From Zobellia russellii (GTDB lineage: Bacteria > Bacteroidota > Bacteroidia > Flavobacteriales > Flavobacteriaceae), in the NCBI RefSeq assembly GCF_018728565.1, contig NZ_JACSOI010000005.1, positions 62,001 through 126,000 on the forward strand: 64,000 nucleotides of DNA, read 5' to 3'. Shown in pieces: positions 1 through 7,855 of this stretch. The position numbers and the translations under genes are program-made. The notes beneath the pieces were generated by a model, which ran no database searches, was not told the origin of the DNA, and was given only the letters and a program-made list of their open reading frames with translations. Position 1 is the first letter of the stretch, and the number at the start of each line of letters is the position of its first letter.

Positions 1-1
1 G

Positions 2-1816
2 AATGCCGCTGCGGCACGTTGGAACGTAGATGCATCGGAACTTTCCGTAAGCGAAGGAATAATTACGAACAAAGCAGGCGAGACCTTAAGTTACGGTGAT
101 GTTGTAGATGAAGCCGCTGTTTTGGAAGTGCCTGAAAACGTTACTCTAAAAGAACCTAAGGATTATAAGATCATAGGTACGGATAGGCGTAATGTAGATA
201 TTGATAAAATTGTTACGGGTCAACCATTATTTGGTATTGATTATAAGGAAGAAGGAATGCTTTATGCTTCCGTTCTTAGACCTCCCGCTTTTGGGCAAGA
301 ATTAGTCTCTTTTGATGCTACAGAGGCTAAAGCGCTTCCGGGAGTAATAGATGTTATTCAGATTGGAGACAAAGCAAAAGCCTTATTAGGTGGAGAAAAA
401 GTAAACTGGACGGCCCAACTTAGTGGGTCAGGTAAAGTTGTGGTTTTGGCAAAAACTACTTGGGACGCTTTTAAAGGTAAAAAAGCGATTAAAGCTACTT
501 GGAAAGAAGCTACTCCTTTGGAGAGCAATGAATTTCATGATGAAAAATTAAATGCCCTTTTAGATGGTAAGGAATTTGTTACCATGCGTAAGGATGGAGA
601 TGTTGATAAGGCATTTGCGCAAGCGGATAAAGTTTTGGAACGCACTTATGAATCGCCTTTCTTGCCTCATAACTGTATGGAGCCAATGAACTTTTTTGCC
701 AACGTAACCGATGAAAAAATTCATTTGGTAGGTCCTGTGCAAACTCCAGAAGATGCGGCCAATACCGTAGCAGAACTTTTAGGACGTGATGTAGAGGACA
801 TTCACTTGGAAATGACCCGAATGGGAGGTGGTTTCGGTAGAAGGCTCTATGGCGATTTTGTATATGAAGCTGCAGAAATTAGTAATGCTGTAAGAAAACC
901 AATTAAAATGGTTTCTTCACGAGAAGATGATATGTCTACCGGTGTTTACAGACCGGCCATTAAATATAGGATTAAAGCCGCTATTAAAGATGGGCAATTA
1001 ACCGGTTATCAATTGAAAGAAGCGGCCATTAATGTGAACATGTATGGTCTAATTCCTAATTTCTTTCCAGCAGGTGCCGTAGAGAACTATCAGGTAGATG
1101 TAGCCAATTATAAAAGTAATATTACCACTGGGGCATGGCGTGCACCATATACAAACTTCCTAGCATATGCGGAGCAAAGTTTCTTTGATGAACTTGCCGA
1201 AGAAATGGAAGTTGATAAAATTAAGATGCGTTTAGACCTTTTGGAAAAGGTAAAAGGTACGGAAGATGAACGAATTCAATATTCGCCGGAGCGCATGCAA
1301 AATATTATAAAAATGGCCGTTGATAAATCCGGTTGGGGAAAACAGCCTAAAGGAACTTACCAAGGGTTTGTGGCATACTATTGCCATAATACGCACGTTG
1401 CGGAAGTTGCCGATGTTCAGATTGAAAATGGTCTACCGGTAGTTAAAAAAGTAACCTGTGTTGTAGATTGCGGAATTGTAATCAACCCAATGGGAGCATT
1501 AAACCAAATTGAAGGTGGTATTGTTGACGGTATAGGACATAGTATGTACGGCAGTTTTGGATTTGAAAACGGACAGCCTACGGCCAACAACTACGATAAA
1601 TACCGTTTGGGACGTATGAAAGAAGCTGCTGTGGTAGAAACACATTTGGTGCAAAATGAACTTTCTCCAACAGGGTTGGGAGAGCCAACGCTGCCGCCAG
1701 CAGGTGGGGCCGTGGCCAATGCGCTAAAAGTAGCAACGGGCAAAAGGGTATACAAGCAACCTTTTATCCAAGACGCAGAATTGTGGAAGGTAAAAGAAGA
1801 AGAGATATTGGGCTAG
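2..1816 (+). CDS. Molybdopterin-binding subunit of a xanthine dehydrogenase-family oxidoreductase (IorB-like), 5' partial
   Basis: Large subunit of a molybdenum hydroxylase of the isoquinoline 1-oxidoreductase/aldehyde oxidase type, which oxidises aldehydes or N-heterocycles using water as oxygen donor. The frame is open from the first base of the window, so the gene begins upstream; a TTG at 122 is not the start, because the residues before it (AAARWNVDASELSV) match the family's conserved interior. Visible motifs are MGGGFGRR near base 830, a molybdopterin contact, and GLGEPTLPPAGGAVANAL near base 1680, which carries the Glu expected at the catalytic site. The 2Fe-2S small subunit is expected just upstream, outside the window. 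The maturation genes xdhC and mocA follow, which supports the assignment. The substrate cannot be told from sequence. Confidence 0.93.
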   Translation, partial: NAAAARWNVDASELSVSEGIITNKAGETLSYGDVVDEAAVLEVPENVTLKEPKDYKIIGTDRRNVDIDKIVTGQPLFGIDYKEEGMLYASVLRPPAFGQELVSFDATEAKALPGVIDVIQIGDKAKALLGGEKVNWTAQLSGSGKVVVLAKTTWDAFKGKKAIKATWKEATPLESNEFHDEKLNALLDGKEFVTMRKDGDVDKAFAQADKVLERTYESPFLPHNCMEPMNFFANVTDEKIHLVGPVQTPEDAANTVAELLGRDVEDIHLEMTRMGGGFGRRLYGDFVYEAAEISNAVRKPIKMVSSREDDMSTGVYRPAIKYRIKAAIKDGQLTGYQLKEAAINVNMYGLIPNFFPAGAVENYQVDVANYKSNITTGAWRAPYTNFLAYAEQSFFDELAEEMEVDKIKMRLDLLEKVKGTEDERIQYSPERMQNIIKMAVDKSGWGKQPKGTYQGFVAYYCHNTHVAEVADVQIENGLPVVKKVTCVVDCGIVINPMGALNQIEGGIVDGIGHSMYGSFGFENGQPTANNYDKYRLGRMKEAAVVETHLVQNELSPTGLGEPTLPPAGGAVANALKVATGKRVYKQPFIQDAELWKVKEEEILG

Positions 1817-1866
1817 AAAATAGACCATGATAAAAAATCATTTTCTTTAATCCGATTACGGTTTAT

Positions 1867-2877
1867 ATGACGCATGAACTAAAAAACATAGTTAGGGCTT
1901 ATAAAGCCGCTAAAAAAAAGAAGCAAAAGACCGTCCTCGCGACGGTCGTTGCTTTAGAGGGCTCTTCGTACCGTAGGCCTGGGGTGCGTATGCTCATTCG
2001 AGAAGACGGAAAAAGAGTTGGGGCCGTAAGTGGTGGTTGTGTAGAAAAAGAAATTGTTAGGCAGGCAGAAACAGTTTTTAAGGACGATACGCCAAAAATG
2101 ATGATTTATGATGGGCGCTATCGCTTGGGTTGCGAAGGTATATTGTATATTTTAATAGAACCGTTTGTTCCAGAGGTTGATTTTCTCAATGCTTTTGATT
2201 TCATTTTAGAAAGTAGAAAACAGTTTAAAATAATTTCGTCCTATACAAAGGAAGAAGGAAGTTATGCGGACCTGAGTTCGTTTTTGGTGTTTAACGGAGA
2301 AAAAATTGGATTTAGGGCTACTGCGCTTTTGAATGCTGATAGAATGGTATTTGAACAAGACATTAAGCCTTGTTTCAAATTGGTTATTATTGGTGCTGAA
2401 CACGATGCGGTTCAACTATGTTCCTATGCTTCGCTAACGGGTTGGGAAGTAACGGTTGTAGCTTCGGCGGCAGAGGAAAAAAGTATAACGGACTTTCCCG
2501 GAGCCAACATATTTATTACCGAAGAGCCTGAAACTTTATCCGTTCCTGATATAGATAAACAAACGGCAATTATCTTAATGACACATAGTTATGTTCGTGA
2601 CTTAAAGTATTTGTTAGCTATCAAAGAATCGGCTCCTGTGTACTTGGGCTTATTGGGTCCCGCAAAGCGAAGGGAGAAGTTATTGAATGAATTCATGGAT
2701 CATTGCCCTGAAGTTTCGGACACATTTTTTGATATGATCCATGGTCCAGCCGGTTTGGATATTGGAGCGGAAACCGCTCAGGAAATCGCATTGGCAATTT
2801 TATCGGAAATACTTTCGGTTACAAGAAATAAGGAGCCTATTATGCTCAAGAACAAATTGGGAAGTATACATACTTAA
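1867..2877 (+). CDS. XdhC/CoxI family molybdenum hydroxylase maturation factor
   Basis: XdhC-type chaperones bind the molybdenum cofactor, promote its sulfuration and insert it into xanthine dehydrogenase-family enzymes. The N-terminal half carries the XdhC_CoxI domain: LATVVALEGSSYRRPG at about residues 24-39, then VSGGCVEKEI with the conserved Cys, and LGCEGILYILIEP. The C-terminal half is a Rossmann domain beginning at FKLVIIGAEHDAVQL near residue 173. At 336 residues it is the usual length for the flavobacterial form. It lies 50 bases after the molybdopterin subunit and its TAA shares a base with the next ATG, so the genes are co-transcribed and probably translationally coupled. It is a cytoplasmic assembly factor, not an enzyme subunit. 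Confidence 0.93.
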   Translation: MTHELKNIVRAYKAAKKKKQKTVLATVVALEGSSYRRPGVRMLIREDGKRVGAVSGGCVEKEIVRQAETVFKDDTPKMMIYDGRYRLGCEGILYILIEPFVPEVDFLNAFDFILESRKQFKIISSYTKEEGSYADLSSFLVFNGEKIGFRATALLNADRMVFEQDIKPCFKLVIIGAEHDAVQLCSYASLTGWEVTVVASAAEEKSITDFPGANIFITEEPETLSVPDIDKQTAIILMTHSYVRDLKYLLAIKESAPVYLGLLGPAKRREKLLNEFMDHCPEVSDTFFDMIHGPAGLDIGAETAQEIALAILSEILSVTRNKEPIMLKNKLGSIHT

Positions 2878-3485
2878 TGAAGAAGACCCCTGACCACATT
2901 GCTATTCTAATTTTGGCCGCAGGAGCTTCTTCGCGAATGGGTAGGCCAAAACAATTGTTGCCTTGGGAAAACACGTCGTTATTGGAACATGCGATCCGGA
3001 CAGCAAAAGCCTCAAATGGTACGGAAGTGATGACGGTTTTAGGAGCCAATGCCCGCATGATACAATCTCATCTAGAAGAAGGGGAGCGTTGTATAGAAAA
3101 TCCCTTGTGGCAATCCGGTTTGGGTAGTTCCATTGCTTGTGGTGTAAGAGAGTTGCTGCAATCGAGAAACACTATTTCAGGAGTACTCATAATGTTGGCG
3201 GATCAGCCTTTAATTAATTTTGAGTATTTAAACTCGTTGATCGAAGCATCGTCCGATAACCAAAATAGAATAATTGCTACGGCTTATAAGAATAGGGCGG
3301 GAGTACCCGCTCTTTTCCCCAGAAGCTATTTTGACGAGCTTTTAAAGCTGGATAAGGATTTTGGGGCAAAACAGCTGCTGGAGCGGGAAGAAATTATAAC
3401 AATTTCCGCAGGTGACTGTGTAGTGGATATTGACACGGCAGAAGATTATGAACAACTAAAACAGAGGAATGAACCTGAAACTTAA
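2877..3485 (+). CDS. Molybdenum cofactor cytidylyltransferase-like nucleotidyltransferase (MocA/MobA family)
   Basis: Nucleotidyltransferase that would transfer CMP (or GMP) to molybdopterin for the preceding hydroxylase. The signature LILAAGASSRMGRPKQLLPW sits at about residues 11-30 and combines the nucleotide-binding LAAGxSxRMG loop with the catalytic KQLLPW segment. ADQPLI at about residue 112 is the metal-binding Asp region. At 202 residues the length is normal. The start overlaps the xdhC stop by one base (TAATG), and the end overlaps the next gene by 17 bases. The context beside an XdhC and a xanthine dehydrogenase-family enzyme favours MocA (CTP-specific) over MobA, but the specificity is inferred. 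Confidence 0.9.
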   Translation: MKKTPDHIAILILAAGASSRMGRPKQLLPWENTSLLEHAIRTAKASNGTEVMTVLGANARMIQSHLEEGERCIENPLWQSGLGSSIACGVRELLQSRNTISGVLIMLADQPLINFEYLNSLIEASSDNQNRIIATAYKNRAGVPALFPRSYFDELLKLDKDFGAKQLLEREEIITISAGDCVVDIDTAEDYEQLKQRNEPET

Positions 3486-4554
3486 TATTGCGTTTTTAGT
3501 ATTGGTCAGTGGTGGCCTAGCGGCTCAAGAAATGAGTTTTGAGGAATACAACCCAAAGTCTACGTTGGTTGTTCCCGGTCATGAGATAAAGCGGGCCAAG
3601 TATCCCTTTATTGATATTCATAGTCACCAGAGAAATATGAGTGCGCAAAGTCTTAAAAACTTGGTTGCCGATATGGATGCCCTAAACGAAGGAGTCATGG
3701 TGAACCTAAGTGGCGGTTCCGGTAATGAACTTGCAAAAAGTGTAGACAATATTGCGGAGAATTACCCCAATAGGTTTGTTGTTTTTGCCAATGTAGATTT
3801 TGATGGCGCCGGAAAACCTGGTTGGACAGAAAGAACGGTGGCACAATTGGAAGCTGATATTGAAAAAGGTGCCAGAGGTTTAAAAGTTTTTAAAAGTTTG
3901 GGCCTTCGGAATCTAGATAGTGATGGAAAACGCCTAGCCGTAGACGATGCCCGTTTAGACCCTATTTGGGCAAAATGTGGGGAACTAGGTGTGCCGGTGT
4001 TGATTCATTCCGCAGATCCAAAATCATTTTGGGATGATATGAATTCTGATAATGAACGTTGGTTGGAGCTGAAAACACACTCACGCCGTAAGCGTTCCGA
4101 TACAGACCCAGCGCCGTGGCAACAGATAATTGATGAACAGCACCGTATGTTCAAAAAACATCCCAAAACAAAATTCATAAACGCCCATATGGGTTGGTAT
4201 GCCAACGATTTACAGCAATTAGGAAAGTTTTTAGACGAAATTCCCAATATGTACGTAGGTATAGCGGCCGTCATTGCAGAGTTAGGGCGTCAGCCGCAAA
4301 ATGCGCGAGCGTTTTTCATCAAGTATCAAGACCGCATTTTATTCGGAAAGGATAGCTGGAAACCGGAAGAATTTCCAACCTATTTTAGGGTCTTGGAAAC
4401 AAATGATGAATACTTTCCTTATTATAAAAAGTATCACGCGTTTTGGGCAATGTACGGTTTAAACTTACCGGATGAAGTTCTTAAGAAAGTCTATTATAAG
4501 AATGCGCTTAGTTTGGTCCCTGGATTAGATAAAAGCTTGTTTCCGGTTGACTAA
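3469..4554 (+). CDS. Secreted metal-dependent amidohydrolase (amidohydrolase-2/TIM-barrel family)
   Basis: TIM-barrel hydrolase of the amidohydrolase-2 type with an N-terminal Sec signal peptide (about residues 1-20, ending GGLAAQ), so it acts in the periplasm or outside the cell. Metal-ligand motifs are FIDIHSH at about residues 47-53, VLIHSADP in the middle, INAHMGWY, and LFGKDSW with the last-strand Asp. The gene overlaps mocA by 17 bases, so it belongs to the molybdenum hydroxylase operon and may act on the product or precursor of that enzyme. The substrate is unknown; decarboxylases and lactonases share this fold. Confidence 0.82.
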   Translation: MNLKLNIAFLVLVSGGLAAQEMSFEEYNPKSTLVVPGHEIKRAKYPFIDIHSHQRNMSAQSLKNLVADMDALNEGVMVNLSGGSGNELAKSVDNIAENYPNRFVVFANVDFDGAGKPGWTERTVAQLEADIEKGARGLKVFKSLGLRNLDSDGKRLAVDDARLDPIWAKCGELGVPVLIHSADPKSFWDDMNSDNERWLELKTHSRRKRSDTDPAPWQQIIDEQHRMFKKHPKTKFINAHMGWYANDLQQLGKFLDEIPNMYVGIAAVIAELGRQPQNARAFFIKYQDRILFGKDSWKPEEFPTYFRVLETNDEYFPYYKKYHAFWAMYGLNLPDEVLKKVYYKNALSLVPGLDKSLFPVD

Positions 4555-4628
4555 TCGGCTTTACAACATCCGTAGAAAATCTTAACGCTTATTTTTTGCG
4601 AATACGTTAAAATCGAACGAAATTAAAA

Positions 4629-4663
4629 CCCTAAACCCTAAACCCTAAACCCTAAACCCTAAA
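4629..4663 (+). repeat. Five perfect tandem copies of CCCTAAA (telomere-like heptamer)
   Basis: Five uninterrupted copies of the heptamer CCCTAAA lie directly against the start codon at 4667, separated only by CCT. The unit equals the plant-type telomere repeat, but here it is a 5' leader element in a bacterial gene. The array contains TAA in every frame, so it is not translated. Because the unit is 7 bases long, slipped-strand changes in copy number would alter the length of the leader just where ribosomes bind. A role in expression control is an inference. Confidence 0.95.
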
Positions 4664-4666
4664 CCT

Positions 4667-5683
4667 ATGTGCTCAAAGACCCACTGCTTTATAATTCCGC
4701 CTTATTTACTTGAAAAATTGGCAAAACACGGTAATACCAGTTGTAAAAGAGCTTTAAATGATTCGGCTAGAATTGTTGATCGCAGACGAAGCAGTCTAAA
4801 CAATCTTTTGTTACGGAACGAAGCGGAAGGTAATGGAGAGCGTTTTATCTATGATTCTAAAAATCAGTTCGAGCAAAGGTTGGAGTTGGTGCGAAAAGAG
4901 GGGCAAGATGATGTAGAGGATGAAAGTGTGAATAAGGCATATGAGACCTCGGGTTTTGTTCGTGATTATTTTAGAGAGACTTTTGGTCTTAATTCCATTG
5001 ATGGAAACGGTTTGGATATTATTTCTAATGTGCATTATGGCGAAGCATATAATAACGCCTACTGGGATGGAGATGAAATGACGTATGGTGACGGCGATGG
5101 TAAAGAATTCACTGATTTTGCCAGTGCCATAGATGTTGTAGCCCATGAGTTGGTACATGGCGTAACCCAGTTTTTCGCCAACTTGGAATATCAAAGTCAA
5201 CCTGGGGCGCTCAACGAGCATTTTTCGGATGTTTTTGGTACGGTCATCAAGCAAAAGTTTCTAAAACAGGATATTTCCGAAGCGGATTGGCTTATTGGAG
5301 ATAGTGTGGTAACGGAGGCATTTCCCGGGGTGGCCATTCGTTCTATGAAAGCTCCCGGTACGGCCAATGATTTTGATACACAGCCAGACCACATGGATAA
5401 TTATTACAACGGAGCAGGGGATAACCAAGGGGTGCACATCAATTCAGGTATACCCAATAAAGCTTTTTATCTCTGTTGTTTGGAAATTGGCATTGATGAT
5501 TGTGCATTAATTTGGTTCGAAACATTAAAATCACTCTGGCGTACGGCAGATTTTAATGATATGGTAGAAACATTGGTAAGTACCGCACAGAAGCTGGTGT
5601 CGGAAAATAGAGTTGCTGAAGCCGCTGTTGAGGCGGTAAGTACGAGTTTTTCGCAAGTAGGTCTAACCCCAATTGTTGTCTAA
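4667..5683 (+). CDS. Protealysin-like M4 family metallopeptidase
   Basis: Thermolysin-fold zinc protease. There is no signal peptide; instead the first 50 residues look like the short protealysin-type propeptide (CFIIPPYLLEKL at residues 7-18, then GNTSCKRAL), whose Cys may occupy the zinc before activation. VAHELVHGVTQF at about residue 157 is the HExxH zinc site and ALNEHFSDVFG at about residue 181 supplies the third ligand Glu. IPNKAFYL and the His in GVHINSG belong to the usual C-terminal domain. At 338 residues it matches protealysin in length. The stop overlaps the ATG of a small emfourin-like gene, the known partner inhibitor. ATG 4667 is forced because the tandem repeat just upstream contains an in-frame stop. 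Confidence 0.92.
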   Translation: MCSKTHCFIIPPYLLEKLAKHGNTSCKRALNDSARIVDRRRSSLNNLLLRNEAEGNGERFIYDSKNQFEQRLELVRKEGQDDVEDESVNKAYETSGFVRDYFRETFGLNSIDGNGLDIISNVHYGEAYNNAYWDGDEMTYGDGDGKEFTDFASAIDVVAHELVHGVTQFFANLEYQSQPGALNEHFSDVFGTVIKQKFLKQDISEADWLIGDSVVTEAFPGVAIRSMKAPGTANDFDTQPDHMDNYYNGAGDNQGVHINSGIPNKAFYLCCLEIGIDDCALIWFETLKSLWRTADFNDMVETLVSTAQKLVSENRVAEAAVEAVSTSFSQVGLTPIVV

Positions 5684-5949
5684 TGAAATATCATATAAAC
5701 ATAGAAGGCGGATTTACGGGAATTCCCAGACAGTTTGAAGGTGAAATAGACTTGGATAAAGCCAAGGAAGAAGAAATGCTGAATGCCCTTGCGGAAAAGC
5801 AAGAAAAAAATAGTCAAATACGGGACGGTTTTACGTATACCGTAAAGCTTATGGATAATAACGGAGTTTATGAATCTCAGTTTAATGAGTCCAATCTTCC
5901 GAGTACCATCCGCACTTTTATTACGGATATTCAAAAAGGAAACAACTGA
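5683..5949 (+). CDS. Emfourin-like protein (protealysin-associated inhibitor)
   Basis: Small 88-residue protein without signal or membrane segment. It begins with INIEGGFTGIP, which resembles the GGFAGI segment typical of emfourin, the protein inhibitor encoded next to protealysin in other bacteria. A charged middle part and a TYTVKLMDNNG strand follow. The TAATG overlap with the protease gene makes a tight bicistronic unit, the arrangement known for protealysin and emfourin. Inhibition of the neighbour protease is inferred from the N-terminal resemblance and the context; identity over the whole length was not checked. Confidence 0.75.
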   Translation: MKYHINIEGGFTGIPRQFEGEIDLDKAKEEEMLNALAEKQEKNSQIRDGFTYTVKLMDNNGVYESQFNESNLPSTIRTFITDIQKGNN

Positions 5950-5973
5950 ACTGCAAGTTCACTGAAATATAAA

Positions 5974-6645
5974 ATGACGAAACCTAAACTGCTTATTTTT
6001 GACATAAACGAGACACTTTTAAACATGAAGCCCTTGGAGGAAGCTATAAACACGGCTTTGGCTTCTCAGCATGCTTTTTCAATATGGTTCAGGACCTTGT
6101 TGCATTATTCCTTGGTGGAGACCCTAACGGGTAATTATGAAGATTTTAGTGCTGTTGGAAAAGCAACGTTACAAATGACTATGAAAAAGTTCGGTAAAAA
6201 CCTTTCATATGCTCAAATAGATAGCATTTTAGGGAATATAAAAAAATTGCCTGCGCATGATGATGTAAAAGAAGGTCTAAACCTCTTAAAGGAAGCAAAT
6301 ATAAAGTTGGTAGCGCTTTCTAATGGAAATGAAAAGGTTTTGAACGAGCAATTGGAGTTTGCTGGTTTGGCATCTTATTTTGATGCTATTATGTCGGTAG
6401 ATGTCGTGGCGCGTTATAAACCTGAAGGCTCATCATATAATGCAGTTCTGGCAAAAATGAGTGAATCGGCAGAAAACACTATGATGGTGGCAGCCCACGG
6501 ATGGGATATTTTGGGCGCTAAACGGGCCGGTTTACGAACAGCCTTTGTTGCACGCGAAAATCACGCCATTTATCCGTTAAAGGGGATGCCTGAGATAGAG
6601 GGCAAAACTATTCTAGAGATTGCCCGTGTAATTACAGAAAATTAA
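5974..6645 (+). CDS. HAD superfamily hydrolase, haloacid dehalogenase type II-like
   Basis: HAD-fold hydrolase of 223 residues. Motif I is LLIFDINETLLN, with nucleophile Asp10; the usual second Asp or Tyr is Asn, as in other proteins of this subgroup. Motif II is ALSNGNEKV at about residue 112, motif III the Lys of RYKPEGSSY, and motif IV the AAHGWDILGAKRAG region, typical of 2-haloacid dehalogenases. It starts 24 bases after the emfourin-like gene and may share its transcript. Whether it truly removes halogens or is a phosphatase cannot be told; marine flavobacteria often carry dehalogenase-like copies. Confidence 0.85.
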   Translation: MTKPKLLIFDINETLLNMKPLEEAINTALASQHAFSIWFRTLLHYSLVETLTGNYEDFSAVGKATLQMTMKKFGKNLSYAQIDSILGNIKKLPAHDDVKEGLNLLKEANIKLVALSNGNEKVLNEQLEFAGLASYFDAIMSVDVVARYKPEGSSYNAVLAKMSESAENTMMVAAHGWDILGAKRAGLRTAFVARENHAIYPLKGMPEIEGKTILEIARVITEN

Positions 6646-6785
6646 AGCTTTGCTAGACTTTCTTTTTCGTCTAGATTGCCATAATCTTGAAAAATACCAC
6701 AAGAATATTCCTTCTTGATCAAAGATTTTTCTTCTTGTTTTTTCTTTCTGGCCAAAACTTCTATTTGAGGTGATAAGTAACCCAT
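6642..6785 (-). CDS. Possible small charged protein, 47 residues
   Basis: A short reading frame runs from ATG at 6785 to TAA at 6642, just overlapping the end of the convergent HAD gene. The protein starts MGYLSPQIEVLARKKKQEEK and is rich in Lys and Glu with one Cys; it looks soluble and possibly helical. No family was recognised. It occupies a region otherwise without genes. An upstream AT-rich stretch could serve for initiation, but there is no clear promoter, so the call is tentative. Confidence 0.35.
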   Translation of the reverse strand: MGYLSPQIEVLARKKKQEEKSLIKKEYSCGIFQDYGNLDEKESLAKL

Positions 6786-7054
6786 GTTTTCTATTTTTAA
6801 GGTATCGTTAAAACGTCTTCAGTTTAAAATTGTTGTCTTTCTTTTCGATTTTTAGTCGAATTACAAGTCAAATGTAAATCGGTATTTTAAAAGGGGATAT
6901 CATTTTACAAAAACTTTGTGATTTGATAATTGAACCCTTGAAAATGAACAGTATAAAGGTATGCAACGATTTGTGTGATATCGCATAGAATACTGATTCA
7001 AAAACACAAGAATGGCTTAAAAAAAGAAGTGATTTAAGAATATTGTTGAAGAAT
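6786..7054. other. Intergenic stretch with nothing recognised
   Basis: AT-rich DNA between the possible small gene and the end of the GntR gene. No convincing reading frame, hairpin terminator or repeat was seen. Confidence 0.5.
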
Positions 7055-7687
7055 CTATAAAACTACAAGTTGCTTTTCTATGTAACTTTTAACGAGCATT
7101 AAATTCATTTTTAAAACCAATGCTGCCGAAGGGATATTGTCATCTTCAATGGCGGAGATTATGGCATCATGTTGATCGTTGGAGTTGTAATGAAAAGAAT
7201 CATTGGACATAAAAGCTCTCTCATAGAAAAACACACGGGTTTTGAGGTCTTTTAGAATCTGTTGAAAAACGGGATTTTTGTAATTGGAAGTTAGTAACCG
7301 GTGAAATTCCATATACGCATTAACACGTTCCAGTGCATCTACCGCATTGGCAATGGCGTCTCTTTGTTTTTTGAGTTTATTAATGGCACTTTCGTTAAAC
7401 GTAGATTCCTCCAGGGCAAGAACTTCTAAATGGGCCACAAGCTCATATAGGTTTTTGGCCTCTTCCGGATTTACGGCGGCAATTACAAAACCACGGTTGG
7501 GAATGGCCCGCACAATATGGGACTGCTGTAACTGAGTTAGTGCTTCACGAATAGGGGTAACGCTCACGTTTAACTTACGGGATAAGGCGGCAAGGTTAAT
7601 ACCTTGTCCGGGTTGTAAATCTCCCTTTTGCATTTGTCGTAAAAGGTGTTCCCGTACTTTATCGCGTAATATGATACTCATTCCCAT
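7055..7687 (-). CDS. GntR family transcriptional regulator, FCD subfamily
   Basis: DNA-binding regulator of 210 residues. The N-terminal winged helix covers about residues 1-70 and includes LAALSRKLNVSVTPIREALTQL, the recognition region of GntR proteins, followed by the wing IPNRGFVIA. The C-terminal part is an all-helical FCD ligand domain (ELVAHLEVLALEEST, then HRLLTSNYKNP and HDAIISAIEDDN, with His residues that bind metal in many FCD proteins). Two Met codons lie close together at the start (MGM); either may be used. A perfect 12-base palindrome 16 bases upstream fits an autoregulatory site. The effector and target pathway are not evident from the neighbours. Confidence 0.9.
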   Translation of the reverse strand: MGMSIILRDKVREHLLRQMQKGDLQPGQGINLAALSRKLNVSVTPIREALTQLQQSHIVRAIPNRGFVIAAVNPEEAKNLYELVAHLEVLALEESTFNESAINKLKKQRDAIANAVDALERVNAYMEFHRLLTSNYKNPVFQQILKDLKTRVFFYERAFMSNDSFHYNSNDQHDAIISAIEDDNIPSAALVLKMNLMLVKSYIEKQLVVL

Positions 7688-7702
7688 ATCGTAAATATAG
7701 TT

Positions 7703-7714
7703 ATCGTATACGAT
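7703..7714. promoter_or_regulatory. Likely GntR operator, ATCGTATACGAT
   Basis: Perfect 12-base palindrome containing TCGTATACGA, which fits the TnGTATACnA form bound by many FCD-type GntR regulators. It lies 16 bases upstream of the GntR start codon, between that gene and the lipoprotein at 7856. Autoregulation is the likely role. Confidence 0.65.
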
Positions 7715-7855
7715 TTTACAATGTTTTTTTAAGTGAACTGATTTCAGGTTTGTTGTTCATTGAACTTGGAATAGTGTATTTGGTCTTAAAATGCCCCTGA
7801 ACTATAATAAAATACAGGAATACCCGTTCTGAGAGCAAAACCTATAAATTTGATT

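Noticed and set aside
4629-4663. CCCTAAA array as evidence of eukaryotic contamination or a linear chromosome end.
   Set aside because: It lies inside a normal gene context with typical flavobacterial genes on both sides and is only 35 bases long.
4811-5254. A 147-codon leftward frame inside the M4 protease gene.
   Set aside because: Antisense to a well-supported protease; no motif of its own.
7845-7852. TAAATTTG just before the lipoprotein start, matching a -7 box.
   Set aside because: It would place the transcription start after the ATG at 7856, so it is probably chance.
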